A stretch of 64,000 bases of DNA from Aptenodytes patagonicus (lineage: Eukaryota > Chordata > Aves > Sphenisciformes > Spheniscidae), in NCBI RefSeq assembly GCF_965638725.1, contig NC_134949.1:77778017-77842016 (forward strand), written 5' to 3'. Shown piece after piece: positions 1 through 10,878 of this stretch. The notes under the pieces were generated by a model. The model was not told the DNA's origin, did not search any database, and worked only from the letters and a program-made list of their open reading frames with translations. Position 1 is the stretch's first letter. Every line of letters begins with the position of its first letter. Position numbers and translations under genes: made by a program.

Positions 1-1487
1 AGCCATTGGGAATTTTCAGCAATCTTATAAAAGGTGCTACCAGGGTCCACTTCCAATTCAAGATTTTACTAACTAGTTAGTGATCTTATGCTTATGAATT
101 CAGCTGGAATGTCTGAACGGATTACACACCGTATTTCCCTGTGAAGTGCTGAATTTGTCCTCCAAGATTTGAATGCACCGTATTCGAGCTGACAGCTAAG
201 ATGGTATCACCATGCTTATTTCCAAGCAGGGGGACAGGGCGGGGGGACAATGACATATAGGCAGAACTGCACCATGACACTATAAAGGCAGGGCTCTGTG
301 TCACTGGTCACACAAATATCTCAGCCAATGTTCTAGAATAGTTCATGGTTACTGAAATGAGTCACCTGTCTACATATGACTACAGTTACAAAGCCATATC
401 TCCATATGGCTCATCAGTTAAAAGGTTGAGCAGCAAAGGAATCAAAAAAAGATTAAATAGTTCAACAGCTGAAACAGCAGCAAGTTGAAAGCTTCAATTA
501 TGCAGAAATGTCTCAAAGGTGTCACTGAAAACAAGATTTCTATTTGACCAAATATTCCCCAAGAATAAGAAAACCAAGCCATGTGCTTACTCAATTAATA
601 ATAAACTTCACATTTAACTATCTTTACCATATGGTAGTAGGAAGAATAAGAGAGGTATATAAGATTTTAAAATACCACAGAAAAAAGCTTAGACAAATAA
701 AGACAACGAAGAAAGTGTGATGAAAATTGATACACAAAATATACTATTTATAATATTTACAAGGAACATACAATGATCTTTTTCATAATCATACTCTTTA
801 ATGTCATGGTCAAGTCGAACATTTCCGCTGAGAACACCTGTGAAACTTAAGTACAGACATTTTCCACTTCTGGTTCTAAAGGCTTAAAGCCTTAATGTAA
901 TCATCTGATATAAACAGTATTAGAAAAAGTAAGCCTGCATCTAGAAAATCTCCTAAACTCTCTTCATTTCTTGTTTCTGCACAGCATTTTTTTATTTTCA
1001 TGCCTTCAAAATACAATGGCTTTACTGGAGGGGCAGGCATTCTACCTTTAGTTCCTAGCATAAGTGAGAAGCAAACCGTGATCTGCCCAAATAGCAAAGC
1101 ATACCGAATCCAGGAAGCTTTAGATCGACAAAAGCCCAACGAAGCCACAAAGCTAACATCAGCTCTAGTAATAAAGAGTACACATGGTAACTCCTCAGTC
1201 ATTCATTGTAAGCTTTCTTGGGAAAGCCAGAATTTTCTCCAACCCACTAAGAGAATCCCTCCAGTAACTACAGCTATAATCTCTGTAACATTTGTCTGTT
1301 TTTAATAGAGGCAGCTCAATAGCTGAAGAGTCATCATCACAAGTAACCTTCACACAATCAAGCTAGGTCTCAGACCTCTGTTGTTTTAAAGAGCGATCAA
1401 CTGTCCTTACTCCTAAAGCTTAAGGGTACAAAGCACTCAAAAGAACAAAGTAATTTCAAATCTATTTTAAAAATATACGTTGGGGGA

Positions 1488-1829
1488 TGTCGTGGTTTCA
1501 GGGGCAGGCAGCTAAACACCCCACAGCCGTTCACTCACTCCCCCGCAGTGGAATGGGGGAGAGAACTGGAAAAAAGGTAGAACTCGTGGACTGAGATAAA
1601 GACAATTTAACAGGACAGAAAAGGAAGGGAAAATAATAATATGCTAAAAGAATATACAAAAGAAGTGATGCACAATGCAATTGCTCACCACCTGCTGACT
1701 GATGCCCAGCCAGTTCCCGAGCAGCAGCCACGCCCCCCCCGGCCAACTCCCCCCAGTTGTGTGTTCAGCATGACGTCATATGGTATGGAATATGCCTTTG
1801 GCCAGTTGGGGTCAGCTGTCCTGGTTGCT
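1488..1829 (+). mobile_element. Truncated avian LTR (ERVL-like), 5' part only
   Basis: The segment opens with TGTCGTGGTTTCAGGGGCAG, the typical start of a widespread avian LTR family. It continues through the family's 'ggatgggggagagaa' and 'TGACGTCATATGG' blocks and stops within 'GGTCAGCTGTCCTGG'. The 3' half and the CA terminus are missing, so no target duplication can be identified. The element is non-coding. A full CRE (TGACGTCA) at 1771-1778 survives. Family naming is from memory of avian repeats and should be tested with RepeatMasker. Confidence 0.75.
1771..1778 (+). promoter_or_regulatory. CRE palindrome inside the LTR fragment
   Basis: Exact TGACGTCA, the consensus cAMP-response element bound by CREB/ATF. 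It is part of the conserved LTR sequence, so it is probably ancestral promoter sequence of the element. Any present activity is unknown. Confidence 0.5.
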
Positions 1830-1879
1830 ACAGTTATCGGACCCCATGAGAAATACTTCAGCTGAGTATTTGTCAATTT

Positions 1880-2050
1880 TTAATGATCACAATCACAGAA
1901 CAGCCCAGGTTGGAAGGGACCTCGAAAGATCATCTAGTCCAACATTTCGTGGGAAAGGGAGCCTAGATGAGATTATCTAGCACCCTGTCTAGTCGCATCT
2001 TGAAAACCTCCAGTGATGGGGACTCTACAATCAGTATTTATCAATTCACA
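1880..2050 (-). mobile_element. CR1 LINE 3'-end fragment
   Basis: The plus strand reads 'aatcacagaacagcccaggttggaagggacctcgaaagatcatctagtccaac' in pieces, which is the reverse complement of a CR1 3' end. It continues to 'aacctccagtgatggggactct'. The copy is short and diverged and lies about 50 bp from the truncated LTR. It is non-coding. Confidence 0.8.
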
Positions 2051-5000
2051 TGACATCTTGTCTTTTGGAAGTTGAATGACTGAAGAACTAGATCACAATC
2101 ACAAGAGCACCATTCTCACAGCCAGTTGCGTTTCATGTGCTTGTTTACCTCCTGCGCACACACACACAATTGTAGTCCATTTTTCTTTTTTTTGTATGCT
2201 AAAGTAGAAGGCTACATAGTTGAATCTTGCAGCCAAGGCCATTAACTAATACTTTAACTGCAAATTCTAATAGCTGAAGAAAAACTTCATGGTTACATAA
2301 CATTTTTCTGGTACAACACAGAAAATTAAAGCTATACCTAATTCATGTAATGATACAGGTTTTCCATTATAGTCCATTTCGCATAACGTAAATTGCAAAT
2401 ACACAAGTAACTAATAGCTTGAAAGAACACTCATTTGGTACACACATACTCAACAAAAAAGTCTTTGTCCTGGGCTTGTTACGTCCTGGTATAACTATCT
2501 GTTTCTTATCACATGAATATACTTTTATTGTAACATCCATTGGCATGAGGTTTGTTCTCTTTATTAAACCCCCCCATATTTGCATTGTTATCTCATATTA
2601 CCCTCACACAATTATTAAATATTTGATTATCTGATCTTATGCTTAATGCTGCTCTGAGATTATAGGCAATCCAATATTACAATTCTCAACACAAATCGCA
2701 AGAATGTGAGGAGAGTCAGTAACGATTAATGCCCAACTACATTCCCCAAAAAAGATAAAGCTCTAAACCCAAAATATATTGCATTTCTACCACTGGCACC
2801 TAAAACTCCTTTCAAAAGGTGGCAACTATTCTTTAAGAAATGTTTATGAGTTTATTCTTATTTTTTCCACACAAATGGAAGAATTCTAATGACAGCAAAC
2901 CAGTCTAAATCTAGCCAACATTTTGTTAGAATATAGTATCCACCTGTAGTTCAGCTTTGAGAGCTTTTTGTAAAAGAAGCTACAGTAGTTGACACACAAA
3001 TCTTCTGTTGGTCTTCATTCTGAGGCTCCGAATAATGATGCCTGGTACTAACTGAAACAATTTAGAATTGTAACATAAGAAGTGTTATATGATACCAGAA
3101 AGGGTCCTAAGGGTTTTTCTAAGTTCCCTCTGATTGCTTGCATGAGAATGTACGAACTATATCCCAGTATTCATCAAATAAAGAAGTTTCTAAAGATAGC
3201 CTTTTCAACCTAAAAATAGGGCAGCAAAGGCGGACATTTGAACGGGCTTAGTGCTGACTCACAGCTTTGACCAAGTCCTAGCAAAATTAACATTGCAATT
3301 AGTTTTACTAACTCCACATGGTTCCAATTGACAGACATAAATCAAAATGCAACACCACTGTCCATTTTCTAGTGTCTGAGAAAGGTAAAAGTCAGTAGAA
3401 GCTAGCACCAAGTAATATAAGTAGGATAGGTAACAAAGGAGGAAAAAAAAGTCATACTAGTATCACTGACACAAAATAGTCAGAATATAATGCTATAGAA
3501 AGGGTTCTTTTAGCTACGTGAAAAACTTCTGGCTCAAAGTTCAAGAAATGCAGCACTTCAAATCCAGCACTTTTGCCTATAAGATAAGGGCACCGAAAGC
3601 TTATCCAAACTCTGAAAATCTCTAAACTCATCTTTTACAGTCCTCTAGTTAGGGTATTTCAATAGTAATATTCCAAGAATTTGTTCAACAGTTTCAGGAT
3701 CTGGATGTAAGTTACCGTCTGAATTCATTCACCTTAACACAGATAACCAGTAATTCTATATCAAGTTTTAAATTCTAGGCAAAATCAGAAGAAATCCAAT
3801 AACAAATTGTTAAGTGGATGTTCAAAGTAGGTAAGTTCTCGCTTGCTTCAATATTTAAGTTTCAGTATGCTACCTTTAGACAAAACTTTAAAGTTGTTCC
3901 ATTTTCATTATATGAATTTTACATATGTATGGCAAATCCCTACTCGTACTCGTCTTTCACGCGAGACAGAAGAATTTTTTTTTTTTTTCCTTAAAACAGA
4001 AACAAACATTCACAAAGGAAGTTAGCTAACAGGGAAGCAAGATTTAAAAATTTCTTTTTAAGCTTATGTAGTTAGATTTCCAGCATCACTTTTAGTATTC
4101 ATAGCTAGGTAAAGCAGTTCAGCACTTGAAATTGGGCGACACTGAAATACACAGAAGACATGACTTGCATTCCTCCCTCTTTTAGGGCAGATACTATAGC
4201 CAGATTGAGATTTTTTCATGGTACTCCAAATTTAAACATGCACGCTGACTCTGATGTAAATGCCTAGGTGCAATATGCTATTCTTTGCACATTCCAATAA
4301 TTCTCATGGGCCAGCATAGCTGCATAACTAGAGAAAGTAGCTCAAATTTAATTCAAAGATTCATGTGATACATTTTTCCTTGACAAATTCAAAACACATT
4401 TTTAGAGAAGCATGTTTATAAAATCTTCAGCTTTAAAGAACCAATTTGTACAACAGCTTTTCATTGTATTTTTTCCTACCTAATAAATCGCATTTCAGTG
4501 AGTATTCTAACCAAATTAGATACTTTACACATCCCTAAATATGAATAATCTCATAGAAACTTTATAAACTTAACAGTTGAACTACTAACATTCACAACTC
4601 AGACAAATAATCTTGAAAGATATACTAGTACAGCATTATTCATTCAAAAAATTTAGTATTTTATCCGTATGTATGAAATGTGAAATAAATACTGCAAATG
4701 CAAAAAATACATAAAACATGCACAATGAAAATACCTTTAGGTGTACTTGAAAACATCAAAACCTGTTCAACTCTTTCTGTATTTCCTTGCTATGCAGTAA
4801 GATCTCTTGGAAATGGCACAAAAACTGCTAAAATGGCTGTAAACCTAGTAATTTTGTTCAGCAATAAATTGGTAAGCATTACATGCTAAATTTAGCACAG
4901 TTTGTCCTTAATTACACAAAGGAAAGTGTTTCTGTAATACTTAATAACATGTGGAAGCAAAGATGCTTCCTATCTAGCCTGTTTTGCAAGAAAGGGGAGG

Positions 5001-5679
5001 AAAGCAAAAGGGGCAGAAATATCAAAGATGTCCAACTGCAGTTTCAGTTTCTCTACAAGGCTAGTAAAAAAAACCAGCTAATTGAATCCTTAGAGAAAGT
5101 TAGGCTACTTCATATTTTATTAGACTGATCAAAGTCTACAGCAAAGAAGCTATAGGTTGTTTTGCATAACCCTAAAATAAATCCAGAATTAATGTATATT
5201 TGTTTTATCTATTTGCATGTATCAATTATTGAACGGCTACTGACTTAATGATTGAAATTGCACAGCACAGATTTTACTCATGATAACCACATTACTCACA
5301 GGATTTACATTCTACCAGAAACTATGTAATAGCCTGATCTAAACCAAGTGCTAAAAATACAGTAATTAGATACAGACTAGACCCACATATTGTTCTCTGA
5401 TACGGGGATACTACAAGCCAAAGCAGAAGCAGCTGCTTATATGCTACTTTGGACAAAGGATTTCTTAGACAAATTCAAACCAATTTTAAGGTTCACCTAC
5501 AGATCCTTTAAAACTATATGGATTGTCCTTTAATCTCCTCAAATTTGTGTTTAGGAATATAAACAACGGATTTGGTCCTACCTCAATGAACAGACAAGAC
5601 ATTCATGATATCCAGTGAATGAACTTTCACCTTTCCCAGCGCAGTGAACAATTAAACAAAGAAAAGCACAAAGTGTTCT

Positions 5680-5817
5680 GAGCAGTATTGCAATACTGCT
5701 CAGTCTGCTTTCTTGGAAAGATGTTCTCTGCTAGCCAATCTGTGCACCTGCTTCAAAAAAATATCAGGTAGAACAGTGCTTTGCTGAGAATAGCTAAGAA
5801 AGCAGACTGGGCAGTAT
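5680..5817. repeat. Long imperfect inverted repeat with a perfect palindrome
   Basis: Positions 5680-5701 form a perfect 22-nt palindrome centred on ATTGCAAT. Overlapping it, 5693-5714 and 5796-5817 are inverted copies that match at 21 of 22 positions, separated by about 81 nt. Pairing weakens but may extend inwards. It could be the relic of a small DNA transposon with terminal inverted repeats, or a fold-back precursor. No coding content. Confidence 0.7.
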
Positions 5818-8800
5818 CACAGAAAAAAGTAACAGGAGGATCCAACTAATTCTATTTAATTATCTTTGAGGGAGGAAAAAAAACCCAACCAAACAGCACA
5901 GGTTACAATAAGATAGGGAAGCAGTTTTTCCAGTCTAGGAAATAAGAGAGCTGGTATGGTTTTTGTGTATACCTAGATTTTTCCCTGTTAAAAAAAAAAA
6001 AAGATACACTAACATTCTAAAAAACCCACTTGATTCCTTCCACAAGATTGACTCAATTTTGGAAATTAAATATTGAGTTGGAATTTAAAGCTAGTTCTTC
6101 AAAACCTGGTCTAACAATAAAGTGTTAATTTAAATCTTCTGCTAGGAGTTTCAAAAATTATTTAGCGTTCACTTTTTTATAAATACAGCATTTCATTACA
6201 TAAGAATATATATCAGCATTACACATTAGAAACATTTAATTTACTTAAAACTGAGTATTTTAGAAGTCAAAAGGCAAAGACTTTTAGCTCCTTTCTACTT
6301 AGAACCTGTTCAACTTTGAAAAGTATTTCAGTTCTGTCTTCTAGTCCTTCCACACTAAAATATTTTAAGCAAAGATTCAAGAAAAAAACCCAGCAGGTTT
6401 ACCTTCAAGTTCATGAATTCAAGATCATTTGAAACTCGTTACCTATTCAGCCATGCATTTAAAATTGGTAAAAATCAAGAAACATAAGTTTAAGTGAATC
6501 TTCAATTCCCTTAACTATAAATAGTTTATGGGTACAGTCTCTAGGCAATAAGTGTTAAATCTTACTCAGTTTATTTCAGCAGCTCATGTAGCACAGCTTC
6601 AGCTGCTAGGATGAGCAACACTGTTGCATCTATGTATGCTACATTTTTCTTATTTACCATCTTTGGCATACATGCGATTATAAAATCACTTATACAAAAA
6701 CTTGTTTACATCCAACATTCACTTTACAGCTTAACTTTATAGAAACAATTCACTGTACTGCTCATCTCAATACCTAGCCTGAGCACTTTATTACAGTATA
6801 AATTTGTTCCACTAACAAAGATTGATCTGGTCTTCTCCCACGTCCCCAGTCACTCCCCCTGACCCATCCCTATGCCATTGATTCTATTCAGGAAGCCAGG
6901 TGCTAAGCTTTATCCAGCTGAAAATTACTCTGCCAAAAATAAAAAGTTTCTTGCTGGACCAGGGAACCAACTCCGGTCACAGCACAGCCACATAAATAGT
7001 GCCAACACAGAGCACGCAGCAAGAACAAACAGCTGGGCACCCGGGAAAGAACCCGATTCCCTGTTTTAGTAGCAACACAGACTGCCACTGGTTTTGAAGC
7101 TACTTGCCTTATCACTGTGAGTAGAAGTGGCAACAAGCTTCTGAGCTAGTTTAACAAGTTACAAGATGTTATGCTAACAAAAGAAATAAACAAGTACACA
7201 TTCAACACAAAAGATACTCTTCAGAAAGTCTGAGACCCTGAAAGACAGGCAAAAAGGTATTTTCATTGTTTATGTGTAAGTGGTAGGCACACAAGAGATT
7301 AGATTTTTTGCATTTGGGAACATAAATCAAGCCCCTTTAATATCACTGAAATCTCACTGTACAAGCCACATGACTGAACAGTTTGTAAGTGGTTATAATG
7401 TAAGTAGAGAGGATTAAGTGGTCAAGAAAGAAGTGGTGACACTTCTGTAATAATATTCATTACTCGTTTGAATTATTAACAACTTTAAAGAACATTAACA
7501 CTCCACATACGTTCTGGAACGTCTTCCAACAGCTCATGCACCACATAGGCACTAACTGGTATCTACCAGAGACCACTAAAGCACACTAAACACCACAAAG
7601 CAGTCAGCTCCTTCTGCAGTGAGCTGCTGTGTGAAGGAGAATGCCCATTACCGTGGGGCCCTTTGGTCACACTGACATATGTTCCATGTTTCACTTCCCC
7701 AATTCTAAAATTGGCATGGAATTTAACATACATTACAGGTGACAATGTCCTAACTCAAAGAGTTGAATGCAATGTTGCATTCAACACGAAGGAACTCCGT
7801 GTATACCGTACCTTGAAAGAGAATGGATGACAGAACTAAAAGAAGTGACTATGTGCATACCAGTCCTGAGTTGACTCAGACCATTTCCAGCTTCAACTGA
7901 GAAGGCTCAGATTTGGCAATCTGATAAAATAATATTACTTTATCATGCAAGAATCACACAAGATTTTTTTAACAGCTGTCCCCAAAGCCACATTAGAAGA
8001 AAAAAACACAGTAGCTACAGAAATAGCTATACATGAAGTGGAGAAGAGGGGAAGCTCATGGTAACAAATGTAACAAAAGCTAGGAATGATGAAAGACAGC
8101 AGGAAGAACAGAAATAGTTGTAGTGGCAGACCTCAAATATATTTAAAGCTCCTTTATTGTCCTTATTATAACAACCTTAGCAACAATGCTATCGTTCATA
8201 AGGTATCAACATTTTAATGTAGTAACAGAGGCAGAAGATCTATGAATGCCGACAAATAATCATCTGAGTGATATGATTATTAGCCCTCAAATTAGAAATC
8301 AAAAGGGCTTAGGAGTCCAGACAAGTATGTCCAAATTTGCTTTTGTTCAAGAATTTTAAAACATCATTTGAAAGGCTCTAAGTCATGAACTTGTTAAAAG
8401 TTCTGAATAATGGGGAAGTTCCAGAAGTCTAGAGAAAAACTGATGTCACATAAGCATTTTAAAAGGGACATGGTTAGTTTACTAAAGACAAGTCAATTAA
8501 AATGGAACAAATAAGATTCCACTTGAGCATAACAAGTTGATAATTATTATTACATAGGTAAAAAGAAAAATCAATACAACAAACTTCTTAACAGCATCCT
8601 CTTTTTATGAGGTCACCATCCTGAGTGATAATGACTATACTGAGGAGATAAGTTTCAACACAGCATTCAACTTGCTATCACAAGGTATTCGGATTAAGAT
8701 ACAGAATGATACAAGCTCAGTCTGATATTACATTTATTTTAAGCTCTCAAAATACAGAGTCGAGAAGTATTACAAAGCAGGATGTGTCCACCAAGCTACC

Positions 8801-9804
8801 GCTAAGCTATTTACTATTATTATCGGTGACGCCAAAGAAAATCAGAAATCAGGACTGATCTACTGCACAGCCGATTTAAGAAAAAGCCTGAGGAAATAGT
8901 AAATAACAGAAAATCCAGTGCTGATAAACCTATTTGGATTGTTTGTCAAAATGAGCACAAGCTAAAGAGACTAATTTGGAATTCACATTGGGCTGTACCA
9001 AGACAAAGTTTAATTTTCCTATCTCATAAAGAGGGCCTAATATTTTAAGCATCAAGTTTGAAGAATTCTGAAACGGAGAGGAATACTCAGTTGAATGTGC
9101 TCAATAAATTGTAGGATATAAACAAAGTGCTGTGAGGTAGGCAGCTAGAAGGATATATTATTATCTGCTATACATCAGAGAGAGTACCTTATTTCAGACA
9201 GTAGGACTAATTAGCCAACAGGGTAACTAACAGGGTTGTGGTGGACTCTACATCCATTCTTTCTAAATGGGAAGTTTTCTTTGTGGTTATATCAAATTCC
9301 AACAGGGATTCATTCACAGAAGTCCTATGGCTTGTCTTTTTCAGGTAAGACCAGATGATTAGGAATGGTTCCTTCCTGGATTAAAATCTATTAATCATTC
9401 TTTTGCATTTGTACTGTGTACTATTAGCAACTGGATAATGAAACTACTTTAACATTTTAAGAGCAGCAGCAATTAAAATATGTTTATACGAAAGATCATT
9501 TCTTTAGACATCTACAGAACATCAATGCATGATCCACAGATTAAAAAGTTCCTATTCATTAAAGCCATCTCCAAAACATGCTCCTGAGGTTATATCCAAA
9601 ATTGCAAGAAAAGAAGATAAGGAACAAACAGAAGAATAGGAAGTTAATTCTAAATTTGCAAATAAGTTTACCTATCCTGCAGACATGAGTGGGGTACATC
9701 TCCTTACAACATCTTAAAAAAAAAATCTGCATCAAATCATCGCATGTATTAAACCAAAAGGCACAACTTCTGGTATAATACAACTGCCATCAAATTCATT
9801 GTTA

Positions 9805-9809
9805 GGCCA
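9805..9809 (+). repeat. Left target-site duplication of the solo LTR
   Basis: GGCCA immediately before the TG terminus; identical to the right copy at 10874-10878. Confidence 0.9.
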
Positions 9810-9881
9810 TGTATTGGGCTTGCATGGCAAGGTTTTAGTAGTCAGAGAGGCTACAGGGGTGGCTTCTGTGAGAAGCTGCGA

Positions 9882-9899
9882 GAAGCTTCGAGAAGCTTC
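9882..9899 (+). promoter_or_regulatory. Perfect four-unit heat-shock-element match in LTR U3
   Basis: GAAGCTTCGAGAAGCTTC gives GAA-nn-TTC-nn-GAA-nn-TTC, the exact alternating 5-bp spacing bound by HSF trimers. It lies about 100 bp upstream of the LTR TATA-like box and seems to come from a local duplication of a 10-bp GAAGCTTCGA-type unit. Binding is inference. Confidence 0.45.
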
Positions 9900-10000
9900 C
9901 CCTATGTCCAACAGAGCCAATGCCAGCTGGCTCCAAGATGGACCCGCCGCCGGCCAAGGCCGAGCCAGTCAGCGACGGTGGTAGTGCCCCTGTGATAACA

Positions 10001-10008
10001 TATTTAAG
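10001..10008 (+). promoter_or_regulatory. TATA-like box of the solo LTR
   Basis: TATTTAAG just upstream of the poly-G run, in the position expected for a U3 core promoter. Confidence 0.5.
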
Positions 10009-10595
10009 AAGGGGGGGGGGGGGAGGGGGGGGGGAACCTGCACAATTGCAGCCGGAGAGAGGAGTGAGAATATGTGAGAGAAACAACTCTGCAGACACCA
10101 AGGTCAGTGAAGGAGGGGGAGGAGGTGCTCAAGCACAGGAGCAGAGATTCCCCTGCAGACCGTCATGAAGACCATGGTGAGGCAGGCTGTCCCCTTGCAG
10201 CCCATGGAGGTTAACGGTGGAGCAGGTATCCACGTGCAGCCTATGGGGGACCCCATGCCAGAGCACATGGATGCCCAAAGGAGGCTGTGACCCCATGGGA
10301 AGCCCGTGCTGGAGCAGGCTCCTGGCAGGACCTGTGGCCCCATGGAGAGAGGAGCCCACGCTAGAGCAGGTTTGCTGGCAGGACTTGCGACCCCATGGGG
10401 GACCCACGCTGGAGCAGTCTGTTCCTGAAGAACTGCAGCCTGTGGAAGGACCCTACGCTGGAACAGGGGAAGGGCATGATGAGTCCTCCCCATGAGGAGG
10501 AAGGAGCAGCAGAGACAATGTGTGATAAACTGACCACAACCCCCACTCCCTATCCCCCTGCACCACTGGGGGGGAGGAGGTAGAGAAAAATTGGG

Positions 10596-10601
10596 AATAA
10601 A
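10596..10601 (+). terminator. Poly(A) signal AATAAA in the solo LTR
   Basis: Canonical AATAAA in the 3' part of the LTR; a second copy is at 10686-10691 with T-rich sequence upstream of it. Either could end the R region. Confidence 0.5.
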
Positions 10602-10873
10602 GCTGAAGTTCTGGGAAGAAGGGAGGGGTTGGGGGAAGGTGTTTTAAGATTTGGTTTTATTTCTCATTACCCTACTCTGACTGGCAATAAATCAAATTAA
10701 TTGCCCTGAGTCTAGTCTGTTTAGCCCGTGATACTAATTGGTGAGTGATCCCTCCCTGTCCTTATCTTGACCCACAAGTCTTTCGTTATAGTCTCTCCTC
10801 TGTCCAGTTGAGGAGGGGAGTGATAGAGCAGCTTGGTGGGCACCTGGCATCCAGCCAAGGTCAACCCACCACA

Positions 10874-10878
10874 GGCCA
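10874..10878 (+). repeat. Right target-site duplication of the solo LTR
   Basis: GGCCA immediately after the CA terminus; identical to the left copy at 9805-9809. Confidence 0.9.

Larger units (their letters stand above)
9810..10873 (+). mobile_element. Complete solo LTR, avian ERVL-like, 1,064 bp
   Basis: The element begins TGTATTGGGCTTGCATGG and ends CAACCCACCACA, so it has TG...CA termini. It is flanked by a perfect 5-bp duplication GGCCA (9805-9809 and 10874-10878), the length expected for class III (ERVL-like) integrations. The order of parts is U3 with a GAAGC-rich block, a TATA-like TATTTAAG at 10001, a poly-G run at 10010-10034, an internally repetitive GC-rich body of diverged units ('cccacgctggagcag') at about 10245-10480, and AATAAA signals at 10596 and 10686. 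No internal viral genes, primer-binding site or second LTR are present, so it arose by LTR-LTR recombination. Open frames in the body are by-products of the repeats. Confidence 0.9.

Noticed and set aside
10104..10583. Overlapping frames with repeated 'GPHG/LEQ'-type peptides
   Set aside because: They arise from the repeated units in the solo LTR body; this is not a viral gene.
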